DNA of 64,000 nt. Source: Notospermus geniculatus. Lineage: Eukaryota > Nemertea > Pilidiophora > Heteronemertea > Lineidae. Position 1 is the first letter of the stretch, and every line of letters starts with the position of its first letter. Positions 12,657 through 22,140 of the stretch are shown piece after piece. The stretch is taken from positions 8,775 through 72,774 of the forward strand of contig NMRB01000909.1 in assembly GCA_002633025.1 (NCBI GenBank), read 5' to 3'. The position numbers were made by a program, and so were the translations under genes. The notes under the pieces were generated by a model. That model saw only the letters and a program-made list of their open reading frames with translations. It did not search any database and was not told where the DNA came from.

Positions 12657-12936
12657 TTCTACTTCGCAGATCGATGAATGGGAGTCATTTGTGCCTGACA
12701 ATATTGACCAATTCAAAACTTTTCGCCCAAGAGGACATGTGATGTGTTTTGGCAGAGCAAGTGATGTTATAACTTCGAAAGTGATTGTGACATACATGTA
12801 TGGACTATGGTGTAAATTGACCATGTACGATGTCATTCAAATGGAGGATTCGACATATAATCGAAAAGACTGGAGAACTGTAAAGTGGAAACTCCACGAT
12901 TACTCCGAACACTTGTTGACCACACAAGCACATTAA
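12657..12936 (+). other. Possible terminal exon of an unrecognised host gene
   Basis: A frame open for about 90 codons follows TTCTACTTCGCAG, which fits a splice acceptor, and ends at a TAA at 12934-12936. The peptide has balanced composition (it includes DEWESFVPDN and GLWCKLTMYDV) and does not look like repeat. I do not recognise the family and see no neighbouring exon. It could equally be a decayed gene fragment. Confidence 0.25.
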
Positions 12937-13752
12937 ACAGTTCTCATAAATGCATGAAACCAGCATGAGATACATCGAATCGGACACAGCAAGGTAGGCT
13001 CATTCAAATTTATAACTGTTTTATCACGATTTCCAGAAACAACTTTGTTTTTTATATATTTTGGGTCGATTTAATAGACGTTGACTAAGCTAACCATTGG
13101 TTCCACCAAAAATAGATAGGCGTGTGAAAAATATACAACTAAATTTTTCACCAAAAAGCCCCTCCATAAGAACATAATGTCGGGTGATTGGATTGAATTT
13201 TAAACATAATTCCAATAAGGAGGTGCCTGTACTAAAAACGATTGAGTGAACTGAAGTTAATGACGTTAAAATGCTTTATAGTCATCTCTTACCACGGGTA
13301 GATTGTCATTTTCATGATGACTTCTTCGAGCCTAAAGAATACACCGGTGTACCAAACCGAATTACACAACCAATTCATTTTCTTTTGAAAGAAAGACCGT
13401 TTTGAAGCCGGCATTTGGTTACTAAATTCTGGTGACTTTAGTCTTCTGAGACTTTGAAAGCTTATAATGATCATTTTTGTTGTTGAACGTGACCTGCAAT
13501 TATACTCACAAGTTAATGAACCCCACCACAATACTGTAAACGTTATTACCTTATTATGGGACCATAATGTGATAAAACATTTGCACTTCTTGGTATTCTC
13601 ATAATATGGTGTGGCTGCTTGCATTATGTCGGTTTACAAATGAAATGAGGTGTAATTGGTTGTTATGTTTTTGTCTGGGCTGACTAGAGAAAGGGGGATT
13701 GCGATTACAGAACAAGCACTGTAATTTACCGTCAATGGATTATTGGTGCAAC
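12937..13752. other. Intergenic, no gene seen
   Basis: No supported feature. Confidence 0.45.
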
Positions 13753-13920
13753 GGTGTAAAGGGAAAGAATGTCACCAGGAAAAACTGTCCCAGGAACAAA
13801 AGATCTTTTTGTTCCATTCTAATCTCTGGGGATTGGTTTTCTGTAGTCATACCGCTTATTCCGCCATTCAACAATAGAAGTGGACACTTTTTACAGGGGG
13901 ACACTCTGTACCGTTACACC
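13753..13920. mobile_element. GGTGTAA-type MITE, copy 1
   Basis: Starts GGTGTAAAGGGAAAGAATGT and ends CCGTTACACC, so the termini are inverted. The interior is closely similar to 18875-19042, the copy that interrupts the viral terminase. Related GGTGTAA/TTACACC elements lie at 46287-46461 and 54477-54669. Confidence 0.75.
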
Positions 13921-15502
13921 GGCATTGTCAGTCCATCCGTTATTCTACCGTCCGTTCCATTTCGTCAATGGAGTACATTTAGGCCTACCTTCAGTGCCAT
14001 TCAGCAAATATCGTGGTTTTGTAAGTCCGAATGATGTAAGCTGCTCATGTGCAGTGGATTCTATAGTAATAGTCATTCACTGCCAACAGAGAGGATGCAG
14101 AGAATACAACCCTGGATCCCCATCTTCCCTCTCAGGGTCTGAGAAGTAGGCATACGCATGCGAGGACTCTAAAATGCAAGAGGCTATCCTGTGAATTTTT
14201 GATTCCATAGTCCATGGGGCCGTCTCCATTCATTGTCATGTCAACAACAAAACCACATGTGAAGCTTTTAAAAAGTCTGAAAAATGCGCATTTGCAATAG
14301 AATTCACAGTAAAATAGCTATAGATAAAAGTATAATGTATGAATAATTTTTTCAGATGGTGTGAATGATGCCTTGGTATGTTAATGATGACTACTGAAGA
14401 GAGCTGCTCCGATGATGATCATGGGTGACAGGGACCTTCATCATGCTAAAGTGAACTGAAATCAATTCTTTCGGCAAAAAGACCTCATTCTTATTGTATT
14501 TTCAACTTATGGGTACCGGTAAGCTAGTGTTTGTTTATTCCACACCCACTACATGTATAATGATCTATTCTCACCTCGGTGTTTTTGACCTGATGCTGCA
14601 CCGGTCACACATTCTTGGATTGTAAATATTTCATATTATTTTAGGAGTCCTTTTCTGCCACTAACAGACCGTCGCTTTTTTTCACTGTAATGGCATTCCA
14701 TACATAAATTATTAAGCCATGTGATGTTCAACGACTTTTGGCGGGTTTGCCAGACAGGGTCAAATTTGTTCAACATTTTGAAGTTAGGTTGAATTGTGCT
14801 AATATGGCTAAGGGCATTTTGCTGTGGTTAATGCTCCAGTCTGGCAACGGGGAGGGTGTAGACCATATAATGTGCGTCTGCTAAATTTCAACTAGGTTAC
14901 GCATATGGAAAAGTCAATGTACTACCGCTGCCTAGTATATATGTACATTTATCACCAGCCGTTACCCAGTTTGTCCCAATACATTTTTCATGCTGCAGTG
15001 TTATAATCTGTAGCTTAACTCATTCAATACTCGTGACTCCATATGGCATCGTAGCCAGTAATATGTATTTGAAAATATGTATTTCCAAATATTGTATTTG
15101 AATAATATTCTCCACTTTACCATAGTGAATGGCAACTCTATACGGCAAACAATGTCTACCAGGTGAAAGCCAGTTAGGCCTATACCACGTGGTATACATT
15201 GTTTTACCATATAGAACCACCATTCGCTGTGGTCAAAAGAATACCCCATCCATAATTGTATTGGGTTGACACATCCCAAGGCATCGAAGGTTACATATTT
15301 CGCGTATCATGGTTACACATGTTCCGGAATATTGCAACTGCCGGTGTGAATGTGTTAATTCAAGGTGGATGAGACTTAGTAAAGACTCCACCTGAATGAG
15401 ATCAATGTGATTTCTAGGGAAGAACAGTGTCACAGACGTGAGACTCAATACATAATTGAAAATGTGATAAGATAAAAACGTGAAATAGGTAGAAGTGATG
15501 CC
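13921..15502. other. Intergenic, no gene seen
   Basis: Short overlapping frames on both strands without recognisable features. Confidence 0.4.
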
Positions 15503-15682
15503 GTCTAAACCAGTGTACCCAGGTTACGGAGTTAGGGTGGTTAGCGTTCACGGTTAGGGTCAGGACTAGGTTTAGGATTAGGGTAGGGGTTAGTGACAAG
15601 GGTTGAGGGGCAGGGTTAGGGTTAGGTTGAGGGGCTAGGAATTAGTGTAGGATCAGGACTGGACAAAATTCACCCATTCAGC
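15503..15682. repeat. TTAGGG-rich dispersed repeat, copy 1
   Basis: About 180 bp from GTCTAAACCAGTGTACCCAG to CACCCATTCAGC. It contains several degenerate telomere-like TTAGGG/GGTTAG units. The whole unit recurs at 49968-50154 with the same boundaries, so it is a dispersed element, not a telomere. It lies upstream of viral block A. Confidence 0.8.
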
Positions 15683-15846
15683 AGAAATGAGCCCATGTGT
15701 TCAATTTGCTTACCTGTTTTGTACTTTTGGAAAATGTATACGCATTCTGAAAAAAATAAGGGAATTGGTGAAAATAACAGTGGACAAAACTATTTTAAAA
15801 TTGATTTATTAGGAAAAATAATAAGAAGAAAATAGTATATGATAAT

Positions 15847-16648
15847 TACAATAGAACCTTGCTATTGCAGACATCTTTGGTTTTGGGCTTATCTGTTTGT
15901 AAAAAGTGAGATGTCCGCAATACTGAAACTCCATCAGTAACGGACATTAGTCTTTGGGAAAGTGATCAGTGACAGCTATTGCCAATCCCTTGTAATGCAC
16001 CTAACAGGTTCATCTTGTTTTATCAGCTGATGTCCAATGCAGTTGAGCAGATCCATGGACATAGCAAATCCCCATCCCATTTTCTATCATCTTCATAAAC
16101 CATCAAAGTTCAACCGGCCTTGAGAATTAATCAAAGAGGAGCCTTCTTTTCTGATATTTTACAAACTAATGTGTTAAATAAATCGTCGAATTTTTTTAGG
16201 CGAGGACATAACCATGTTCAGGACCCTTTGATCACATGATTTAGTAACTAAGGTGACCCCTAATTAGCCGACAGACAGTTAGCAACATTTCCTTTGACTG
16301 GTTAAAAGTTGATTTTTGGCCATGGATCATCCAGATTGCTGTGTTTGTTTAAACATAGTCACTAGTCATAGTAAAAAATGAAGACCTTTTACAAAATCTT
16401 ACAATTTGGAGGTTTTGTTTGGCTTCCATGATGAATGTCATTCTGGCCATCTAAAATGGTCACGGTTGATTTAGAGGGGTTGATATGAAGGTTGTCACCC
16501 ACCATTTAGGTGAGCGCATCGGGTAAAGGGGTGGTCGACTTAGCTAATGGAAATTGTGAAGGAATTCATTGGGACAGACAAAAATCGGTCGATTTGGATA
16601 GGTGGTCAATTAATAGGGGGGTCGAACCGAGGGGTTCTACTGTACTAT
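15847..16648. mobile_element. Inverted-repeat element with TACARTAGAACC ends
   Basis: Left end TACAATAGAACCTTGC and right end GAGGGGTTCTACTGTA are imperfect inverted repeats about 800 bp apart. AGAGGGGTT motifs recur inside. A related right end (GGTCGATTTAGAGGGGTTCC) lies at about 19311-19336. The type resembles non-autonomous pogo/mariner elements. It sits just outside viral block A. Confidence 0.5.
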
Positions 16649-16841
16649 GTAACGGAAGCCTTATAAGCCCAATAATTCCCATTAAAGGGTACGGAATTTC
16701 ATTCAGTGGTTCTGTTGATGTTAGATACATTCGGTTCACATGCTGGTCCTGTTGGCAGTAGATAATTTTCGGGTCTGATGGAGGGTCCCACATATGGTGG
16801 TAGGCCTAGGTTGGAAGATATTACTGCATCCAAATCGGCCA

Positions 16842-18224
16842 TCAGATTGGATGTAAAACACGAATATCGCTAACATCGTTCTTCTTGTTTTTAAATAATT
16901 GTAAAAAGTTTAACCAGTAGGAAATTTCCTTAAATTTAAGGTCGATATAACCCGAAATCAAACTGTGTCTTGAAATTAGATAAAATTTGCCAGAACAAAC
17001 TGATATGCTTAAACACATCCAAGCCCCCTCATATTCGAGGTCATCCTTGTCGGAATGATCGGTTTCGAATATATGCCAATTAATTCTGTATTGAATGTCG
17101 TTTCCAGTTTTTTCAAAAATTCTTGTGTCGTTTTCTGCATCTTTTACACTTGATAACGAGATTTTTGCATTATCGTCATCGGGGGATGTGATAAGTCGTG
17201 TCAAAATTGGTTTCAACGAAAGAAAACATTCTTTAAAGTCCAATACACGCCGAGGCTCTTTGAAAGCGACAGAAATAAATAATGTAGCTGGATTTTTCTC
17301 CTTTTCAATAAGACAACTTTTATAGAAAGAAATAAAATCTCTAAGGATAGGGAAATAAACATAACATTTTTCATTTACATCTTCAGAAAATGAGCTATGA
17401 TATGCATTTAAACATAAAATCACACAGAAGATGTGTGAATTCAATTCGTACAATTGTGTGGCAGAAACAACAGCGTCGTCGCTTTCACTTAAAGTAAAAA
17501 ATAACTCTTCATAAAATGACTGTTGTGATGATAAGGTGGGTTTCAAATCTCCCATTTGAAATATGTCGTTGTAATCACCCTGGAATATTGCTAAGATCAA
17601 TTGTCTGAGATAAAAATTTTGCAGTTGATTAAAATTATATTCCATAGAATGTTCATAAGCAATTAAACATGGCAACTGTTGAATTGTTTGACTCGTGATA
17701 CTATCATAGCAATGTAAGAATTCTGAATAATGCTTCTCGTTCACCCAAACTAGTGAAAATGATGGATTTAGTTGAATGTGTTCTTGCAAAATTTGTAAAT
17801 TTAAGTCGCCGTGAGGAATGTTTTCCTCGGTTTTTTTAGAAACACTTTCTTCCAAATCCAGTACTTTAGAAATTTCATCAATGTTGTCCAAGTTCTGTTT
17901 GTTTGTCTTGATAAGATATTTTCTATCTGATTCTGAAAATTTGATGATATGAGATAACTGGAGGTGCTTAATAACACCTCCTGAATTTAATTCCAGGATC
18001 ATTTCGATATCATCAACTGGTTTCTCTAATGTGATCAACAAGAGACCACACCCAGCCCCCAAATCATAAACCTGACTTCTGCGATATAATGTACATTCTC
18101 CCCATTTGACCTGGCGATAATAAACTGGATTTTTAATAACTTCATTGTCAGAAATGAAACATAAGCTGCGATTGATGAATGTATCGAGGTGGTGTTTAAA
18201 ATGTTCACTCAAAATAGTTGACAT
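16842..18224 (-). CDS. Unknown protein of viral block A (460 aa)
   Basis: An uninterrupted AT-rich frame of 460 codons from an ATG at 18224. The frame stays open a few codons further upstream, but without another ATG. I do not recognise the family. The protein is soluble-looking, with acidic stretches (SESDDAVVS, TSPDDDNAK), no signal peptide and no membrane segment. It is divergently transcribed from the terminase N-terminal frame, with about 84 bases between the two ATGs, so they probably share a bidirectional promoter. Codon composition matches the neighbouring viral frames and not the host repeats. By position it may be a tegument or capsid-associated protein, but nothing in the sequence shows this. 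The end at 16842 is about 190 bases from the host inverted-repeat element. Confidence 0.75.
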   Translation of the reverse strand: MSTILSEHFKHHLDTFINRSLCFISDNEVIKNPVYYRQVKWGECTLYRRSQVYDLGAGCGLLLITLEKPVDDIEMILELNSGGVIKHLQLSHIIKFSESDRKYLIKTNKQNLDNIDEISKVLDLEESVSKKTEENIPHGDLNLQILQEHIQLNPSFSLVWVNEKHYSEFLHCYDSITSQTIQQLPCLIAYEHSMEYNFNQLQNFYLRQLILAIFQGDYNDIFQMGDLKPTLSSQQSFYEELFFTLSESDDAVVSATQLYELNSHIFCVILCLNAYHSSFSEDVNEKCYVYFPILRDFISFYKSCLIEKEKNPATLFISVAFKEPRRVLDFKECFLSLKPILTRLITSPDDDNAKISLSSVKDAENDTRIFEKTGNDIQYRINWHIFETDHSDKDDLEYEGAWMCLSISVCSGKFYLISRHSLISGYIDLKFKEISYWLNFLQLFKNKKNDVSDIRVLHPI

Positions 18225-18308
18225 GAAGAACAATCATTCATTGTTCATGCTCCTTCTTAAATAATTATTTAAAGAAACCATTCAAAAGGTCCTTCTAAAG
18301 TGGACGTT
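18225..18308. promoter_or_regulatory. Divergent promoter region with a perfect 16-bp AT palindrome
   Basis: TTAAATAATTATTTAA at 18257-18272 is a perfect palindrome midway between two divergent ATGs (18224 minus, 18309 plus). It can supply TATA-like elements in both directions. Similar AT-rich centres occur in alphaherpesvirus replication origins, but no UL9-type box was identified beside it. Confidence 0.5.
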
Positions 18309-18881
18309 ATGACTGATTTTATAAACGATTTATTAGCCGACAATACACTACCCATATCCGTTATTGATTTCAGGATAAAACAGTTTTCCCATTATTTCCC
18401 TTCTGAAGTTCAGCAAAAAATGAAATTTATGAAAGGACTCCATTATAAAATGCGCGAACTTGTTTTGAAACGCCATGCACCAACATGCTATATGAAATAT
18501 AGCACAAGTGACATTTACATACTTTTGATCATTTTAATGCAATTAAAACCAAGTTACATTAAAAGCGACTTCGTAAACAGTTTTCGTCCATTGATTAAAA
18601 CCATAAAAGAGTCTAATCCACAGTATATTGAATTCTATGAGAAAACATCAGATACTCACACTCCCGAAAATTTAAATGTGTTATCGGCGCATGAAATTGT
18701 CCGTTCATTATATAAATTTGGTCCTCATGTTATCAACATACGAACCCCAGGTGGTTTATCAGCCGAAAAAACTGTTTGGTATCATTCAAAATGTCAAATG
18801 TTTTTTAATCAAATGGTGTCGTTGCTTTCTAACGACTCACATGACACTCCAGCTCCATATGCAGATTCAATGAAAGTGTGA
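18309..18881 (+). CDS. Probable N-terminal part of herpesvirus terminase large subunit, disrupted
   Basis: The frame runs from an ATG at 18309 and ends at a TGA at 18879-18881. The stop lies within the start of a GGTGTAA-type MITE (from about 18875), so the last codons are host-derived. The protein is about 188 aa of virus-like AT-rich coding sequence. The terminase ATPase/nuclease part follows in the same orientation at 19604. I see no Walker A P-loop in this frame, so a segment of the ATPase domain is missing or lost in the insertion. Assignment to terminase rests on position, orientation and the interrupted structure rather than on a diagnostic motif; it could be a separate viral gene. Confidence 0.5.
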   Translation: MTDFINDLLADNTLPISVIDFRIKQFSHYFPSEVQQKMKFMKGLHYKMRELVLKRHAPTCYMKYSTSDIYILLIILMQLKPSYIKSDFVNSFRPLIKTIKESNPQYIEFYEKTSDTHTPENLNVLSAHEIVRSLYKFGPHVINIRTPGGLSAEKTVWYHSKCQMFFNQMVSLLSNDSHDTPAPYADSMKV

Positions 18882-19042
18882 AGGGAAAGAATGTCATAGG
18901 AAAAACTGTCCGGGGAATAAAAGATCCTATTGTTACATTCTAATCTCTGACAATTGGTTTCTATACTCATGCCGCTTAATCCGTCATTCAAGAATAGAAC
19001 TGGATACTTTTTACAGGGGGACATTTTTTACTACTGCACTGG
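18875..19042. mobile_element. GGTGTAA-type MITE inserted in the viral terminase region
   Basis: Sequence from GTGTGAAGGGAAAGAATGTC to TACTGCACT matches the MITE at 13753-13920 throughout (shared CAGGAAAAACTGTC- and TACTTTTTACAGGGGGACA-like blocks). It supplies the stop codon of the upstream viral frame. Confidence 0.75.
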
Positions 19043-19603
19043 TCAGCAACATGCTTTAAGTAAACAAAATACAGGAACAGTGAGCCTCACCCCAGGGGTC
19101 AACTCTTGATTTTGCTGGGAAGCGTATTGTGCTTCAGTTTATTCTATGCCCCTATTCAATTTTGGTCAGCACTTGAGTAAATGTGTTGATGTGTCGGGTC
19201 AGTGGGAGGTCTAGTTAGCTCGTGTATTTCTGTAGGAATACACCCGGATCTCAAAGTGGCTAAAATAACCACCCCTCTGAAATGGACCATTTGGTTCCGG
19301 TCCCATGGGTGGTCGATTTAGAGGGGTTCCACTGTATACTGTGTGCTTCTATGTAATCGAAGTCTTACCACCTGGTCACTTTCTAGTAAAACCTCGTCCC
19401 CTTGGGGATTTAACAGTGGATGTTGCATGACTTCAAAAAAACATTGGAATGCTTGTCTTACTGGTGAGTAAAAGCAGTGACAGACTGGCACGTAAGCAAC
19501 GTGTCTGATTTGAACTTAAAATGGGCTTCAACTGAAGCAAATAGTGTGCCTAGGGTTTCATCTGCGTCCATTAATTCTTAGTTGTTTTTTTATTTTCCAG
19601 TCA
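19043..19603. other. Host-like insert between terminase parts, with candidate intron signals
   Basis: Non-coding sequence that includes the right end of an inverted-repeat transposon (TAGAGGGGTTCCACTGTA, 19319-19336). A donor-like GGTGAGTAAA lies at 19463-19472, and an acceptor-like TTTTTTTATTTTCCAG ends at 19603, directly before terminase coding. Whether this is a real intron or chance is open. Confidence 0.45.
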
Positions 19604-20821
19604 TGCCGAGGTAGAACATTCCATCTAACTATAGTGGATGAGGCGAACTTTACTGCCCAAAAAAATAACTCAACTTTAGTCACGATATTAGCGTACGCAA
19701 TAAAACGGGGTTGCAAAGTTATTTTGATGTCTTCCTCAACGCATAGTGCGAACGTGTTAAATAATCTGATAAACATCGAAGGTGTTTCATGCCAAAATAT
19801 ATCCTACATTTGTAAAAAACACATTACAGAGATCCTCAAAGAAGATGACAAAGTTTCATGCCCTTGTAACATTGGTAAAACACCTGCGTATATAAATATT
19901 CGAGCAACGCATAGAGCTGCATGCAATGCATTACAACCCGATTCGTTTCTTCATGAAATAGCCGGGTGTTCAATCCCTTCCCCGTTTGAAATAAATAATA
20001 ATAAATTTACAATTGAAACTCCTTTAAGTGAACAGGGATTGAGGTTTTTTAACTTCGAAAGTTCAGTTGATATTAACGCCAATATATCCAAAATAGCCCC
20101 CCAGTTATTAGTATATGTCGATCCGGCCTTTAGTGCTAGTGGTCATTCAGGGATTGGTGTAACATGTGTTACCCTATTCACAGATAACCCCTTGATAATA
20201 GGTGCTGAACACAAATTTCTTAATGATTCCGACCTTGGTATTGTACCGGAATTGATAGGAAATTTGATTGTTTGTACAATTTATCCAATAATTAAATTCT
20301 TCCCAGGTACATTTAATGATGTTTATTTGGCCATTGAGTCTAACATCAGCGTTGATTATGCAATAACGATCTTCAATCAATTTAAAAATGAACATGTACA
20401 AAAACTATCAGGTTTAAATTTCTATGTGCACACACATTTCAATAAGATGACAAACTGCTTTGAAATTGGTTATCAGCTGCAAAATCAAAAAAAAATGTTC
20501 ATTGAAAGATTCATCACTTTATTTAATGATCAAAAGATAAAAATTGCTAAAAGTATAATTTCCTGGACTATCCAGGATGTGGACATCACTTGGTATTTCA
20601 TAAATCAATTTAAACTGTTAAAACGTGTTAACGTCAATCAGAAATCACATCATTATGTAACCAAAAGCAAGAATAATCCTGATGATCTCTTAATTTCAAC
20701 GATCTGCGCTATCAATCTTCTGTTTACAATAAATGATGACGACTATTCAAAGTTTTGGACAAAGGCATATAGTACCATCATTACCACCACCACTACCACC
20801 AGAAAAGCTTTTCAGTTGTAA
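19604..20821 (+). CDS. Herpesvirus terminase large subunit, ATPase Walker B to C-terminal nuclease (5' incomplete)
   Basis: This encodes the DNA-packaging motor ATPase and nuclease of herpesviruses. The open frame formally begins with a GTG at 19544, but homology-like sequence begins at SCRGRTFHL, directly after a TTTTCCAG acceptor-like site. Visible motifs, numbered from the GTG: Walker B LTIVDEANF (D32, E33), ATPase coupling motif ILMSSSTHS (61-69), RNase H-like nuclease acidic residues in VYVDPAFSAS (D193), LAIESNIS (E265) and NPDDLLIS (D380, D381). This order is typical of the herpesvirus terminase family, and all three nuclease acidic sites are present. Walker A is absent, and no ATG precedes Walker B. 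The gene is cut from its 5' part by 0.7 kb of host repeat. Family identity is firm; function of this copy is unlikely without the P-loop. Confidence 0.88.
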   Translation, partial: CRGRTFHLTIVDEANFTAQKNNSTLVTILAYAIKRGCKVILMSSSTHSANVLNNLINIEGVSCQNISYICKKHITEILKEDDKVSCPCNIGKTPAYINIRATHRAACNALQPDSFLHEIAGCSIPSPFEINNNKFTIETPLSEQGLRFFNFESSVDINANISKIAPQLLVYVDPAFSASGHSGIGVTCVTLFTDNPLIIGAEHKFLNDSDLGIVPELIGNLIVCTIYPIIKFFPGTFNDVYLAIESNISVDYAITIFNQFKNEHVQKLSGLNFYVHTHFNKMTNCFEIGYQLQNQKKMFIERFITLFNDQKIKIAKSIISWTIQDVDITWYFINQFKLLKRVNVNQKSHHYVTKSKNNPDDLLISTICAINLLFTINDDDYSKFWTKAYSTIITTTTTTRKAFQL

Positions 20822-21260
20822 CTTAAAAAATATATTTAATTGGTCTTTTTACATCAATTTTTACAAAGGAATAATTTTCTTCCGTGATGGAATAAGTTTT
20901 TTTCATATAACGATGTTTTCTAAAAGCGTAAATATAATCGAATACATATTTGTAAATCAATCTAATGAGGAAATACAAATAGAAAAAGAGTATCCAAACT
21001 ATTTTGATTTGGTCTATCAATTTGACAATGCAGAACTTTGCCAATATTCATCCACCACATTCGACGAAAAGTTGGCGTGTAATTTAGAAATAAATCATCA
21101 CCCGCAGAATTTGGAGAATAATAGCATAGTAGATCATGTACGACTTGTCAGAATAAAAGACCCTGATATCACACGAGAACATATATTCAGCGATGATGTT
21201 CTGAGGAATTGTTTTTCAAAAATATTTACTTTTTTACAAATGATCCAAAGCTTGCATTAG
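20733..21260 (+). CDS. Unknown viral protein overlapping the terminase 3' end (175 aa or shorter)
   Basis: An AT-rich frame overlaps the last 89 bases of terminase in another frame. The first 25 or so residues derive from the ACC-repeat tail of terminase, so translation may instead start at an internal ATG near 20913 (MFSKSVNIIEY). The encoded protein is acidic toward its C-terminus, with no signal peptide. I do not recognise the family. Dense packing and matching composition support a viral gene. Confidence 0.5.
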   Translation: MMTTIQSFGQRHIVPSLPPPLPPEKLFSCNLKNIFNWSFYINFYKGIIFFRDGISFFHITMFSKSVNIIEYIFVNQSNEEIQIEKEYPNYFDLVYQFDNAELCQYSSTTFDEKLACNLEINHHPQNLENNSIVDHVRLVRIKDPDITREHIFSDDVLRNCFSKIFTFLQMIQSLH

Positions 21261-21322
21261 CAATATCGCAGGAGGAATCCAAAATTAATTGTCAACATAG
21301 ACAAACCATTCATCTTAGTTGT

Positions 21323-21887
21323 TCAATCTACTTCTTGCTGCAGTAGTCTTTTGTATTTTGACATATACAAATTTTCATATTCTTCAAATGCAAGATCAGA
21401 AAAGATATCAAGTGATAAGCGAACTTCAATGATCATTGCAGGTGTTTGAAAAAGCCCACCGTCTTCCAATTCAACGAACGTATTATCATGACAAAACATG
21501 ATGTATAGATATGCATATTTGAGACATGTTGTAATCTTTCTGAGCACGCATAACTGATGAAAAATTTGTTTCGAATAATCATGTGACAGATTTAGGTTAA
21601 CACTGTTTATTTCATGAATATCACTTGGTTGCCTGGAAGTATCTCCACGAAAGTTATATATCTTAACGCGACAGTTGTTTTCAATCTCGTGCGGTGAAAT
21701 ATTCGCTAATGAAGTACCATAACGCCAATCACAATTCTTTAGAGAGGAGCGTGTCCCACCTCCTTCATTATGTTTTGGTATGAACAACCAACTCTTTGTG
21801 CAACTTTTGGCAGACATAAATTTCTGTTCACGTAAAAAATGACAAAATTCTTTTTCGTTCACAGGAATATTTTGTGGGTCATCAAAA
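21323..21887 (-). CDS. Unknown viral protein, 5' truncated at an assembly ambiguity
   Basis: The minus-strand frame is open from its stop at 21323 up to the N at 21888. Beyond that base the same frame continues only as antisense of an opposing gene, so the true N-terminus is not here. About 188 codons remain. The protein contains a Cys/His-bearing middle part (FHQLCVLRKITTCLKYAYLY) and no membrane segment. I do not recognise it. Its convergence with the plus-strand gene at 20733-21260 is normal for a compact viral genome. Confidence 0.6.
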
Positions 21888-21888
21888 N

Positions 21889-22140
21889 ATTTTCCAAGAC
21901 AACGAAAATGACATATTAACAGCACTACAAAATTTAGACAATATGATGCCAGACAATGTCGTCGGACATTTTGCTGACATCATAACCAAATGTCAAAGAC
22001 AAAATAGTTATCGCATGTACCACAATGATAGCGAGAAAACCTGTGCTCATAGATTACTATTTAATATAGCTTTGAGTCAGCATAAAGAGTGCTATTTATC
22101 ATGGAAAACGCTAAACACCAAAAAATCACCAATATATTAG
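21889..22140 (+). CDS. C-terminal remnant of an unknown viral protein, 5' truncated
   Basis: The open frame begins right after the N at 21888 and ends with TAG at 22138-22140. It encodes about 83 residues of plausible helical viral protein (DNENDILTALQNLDNMM near the start). Its 5' part is missing. Its 3' end overlaps the next plus-strand gene by about 40 bases, as compact viral genes often do. The function is unknown. Confidence 0.45.
   Translation: MFQDNENDILTALQNLDNMMPDNVVGHFADIITKCQRQNSYRMYHNDSEKTCAHRLLFNIALSQHKECYLSWKTLNTKKSPIY

Noticed and set aside
15530-15640. Interstitial telomere
   Set aside because: TTAGGG units are degenerate and belong to a defined 180-bp repeat with a second copy at 49968.
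16510-16793. Open frames of 75-83 codons on both strands
   Set aside because: They lie in the terminal region of an inverted-repeat transposon and overlap each other.
19544-19603. GTG start giving the terminase an N-terminal hydrophobic extension
   Set aside because: The extension reads host-like or intron-like sequence and has no ATG; coding homology begins at 19604.
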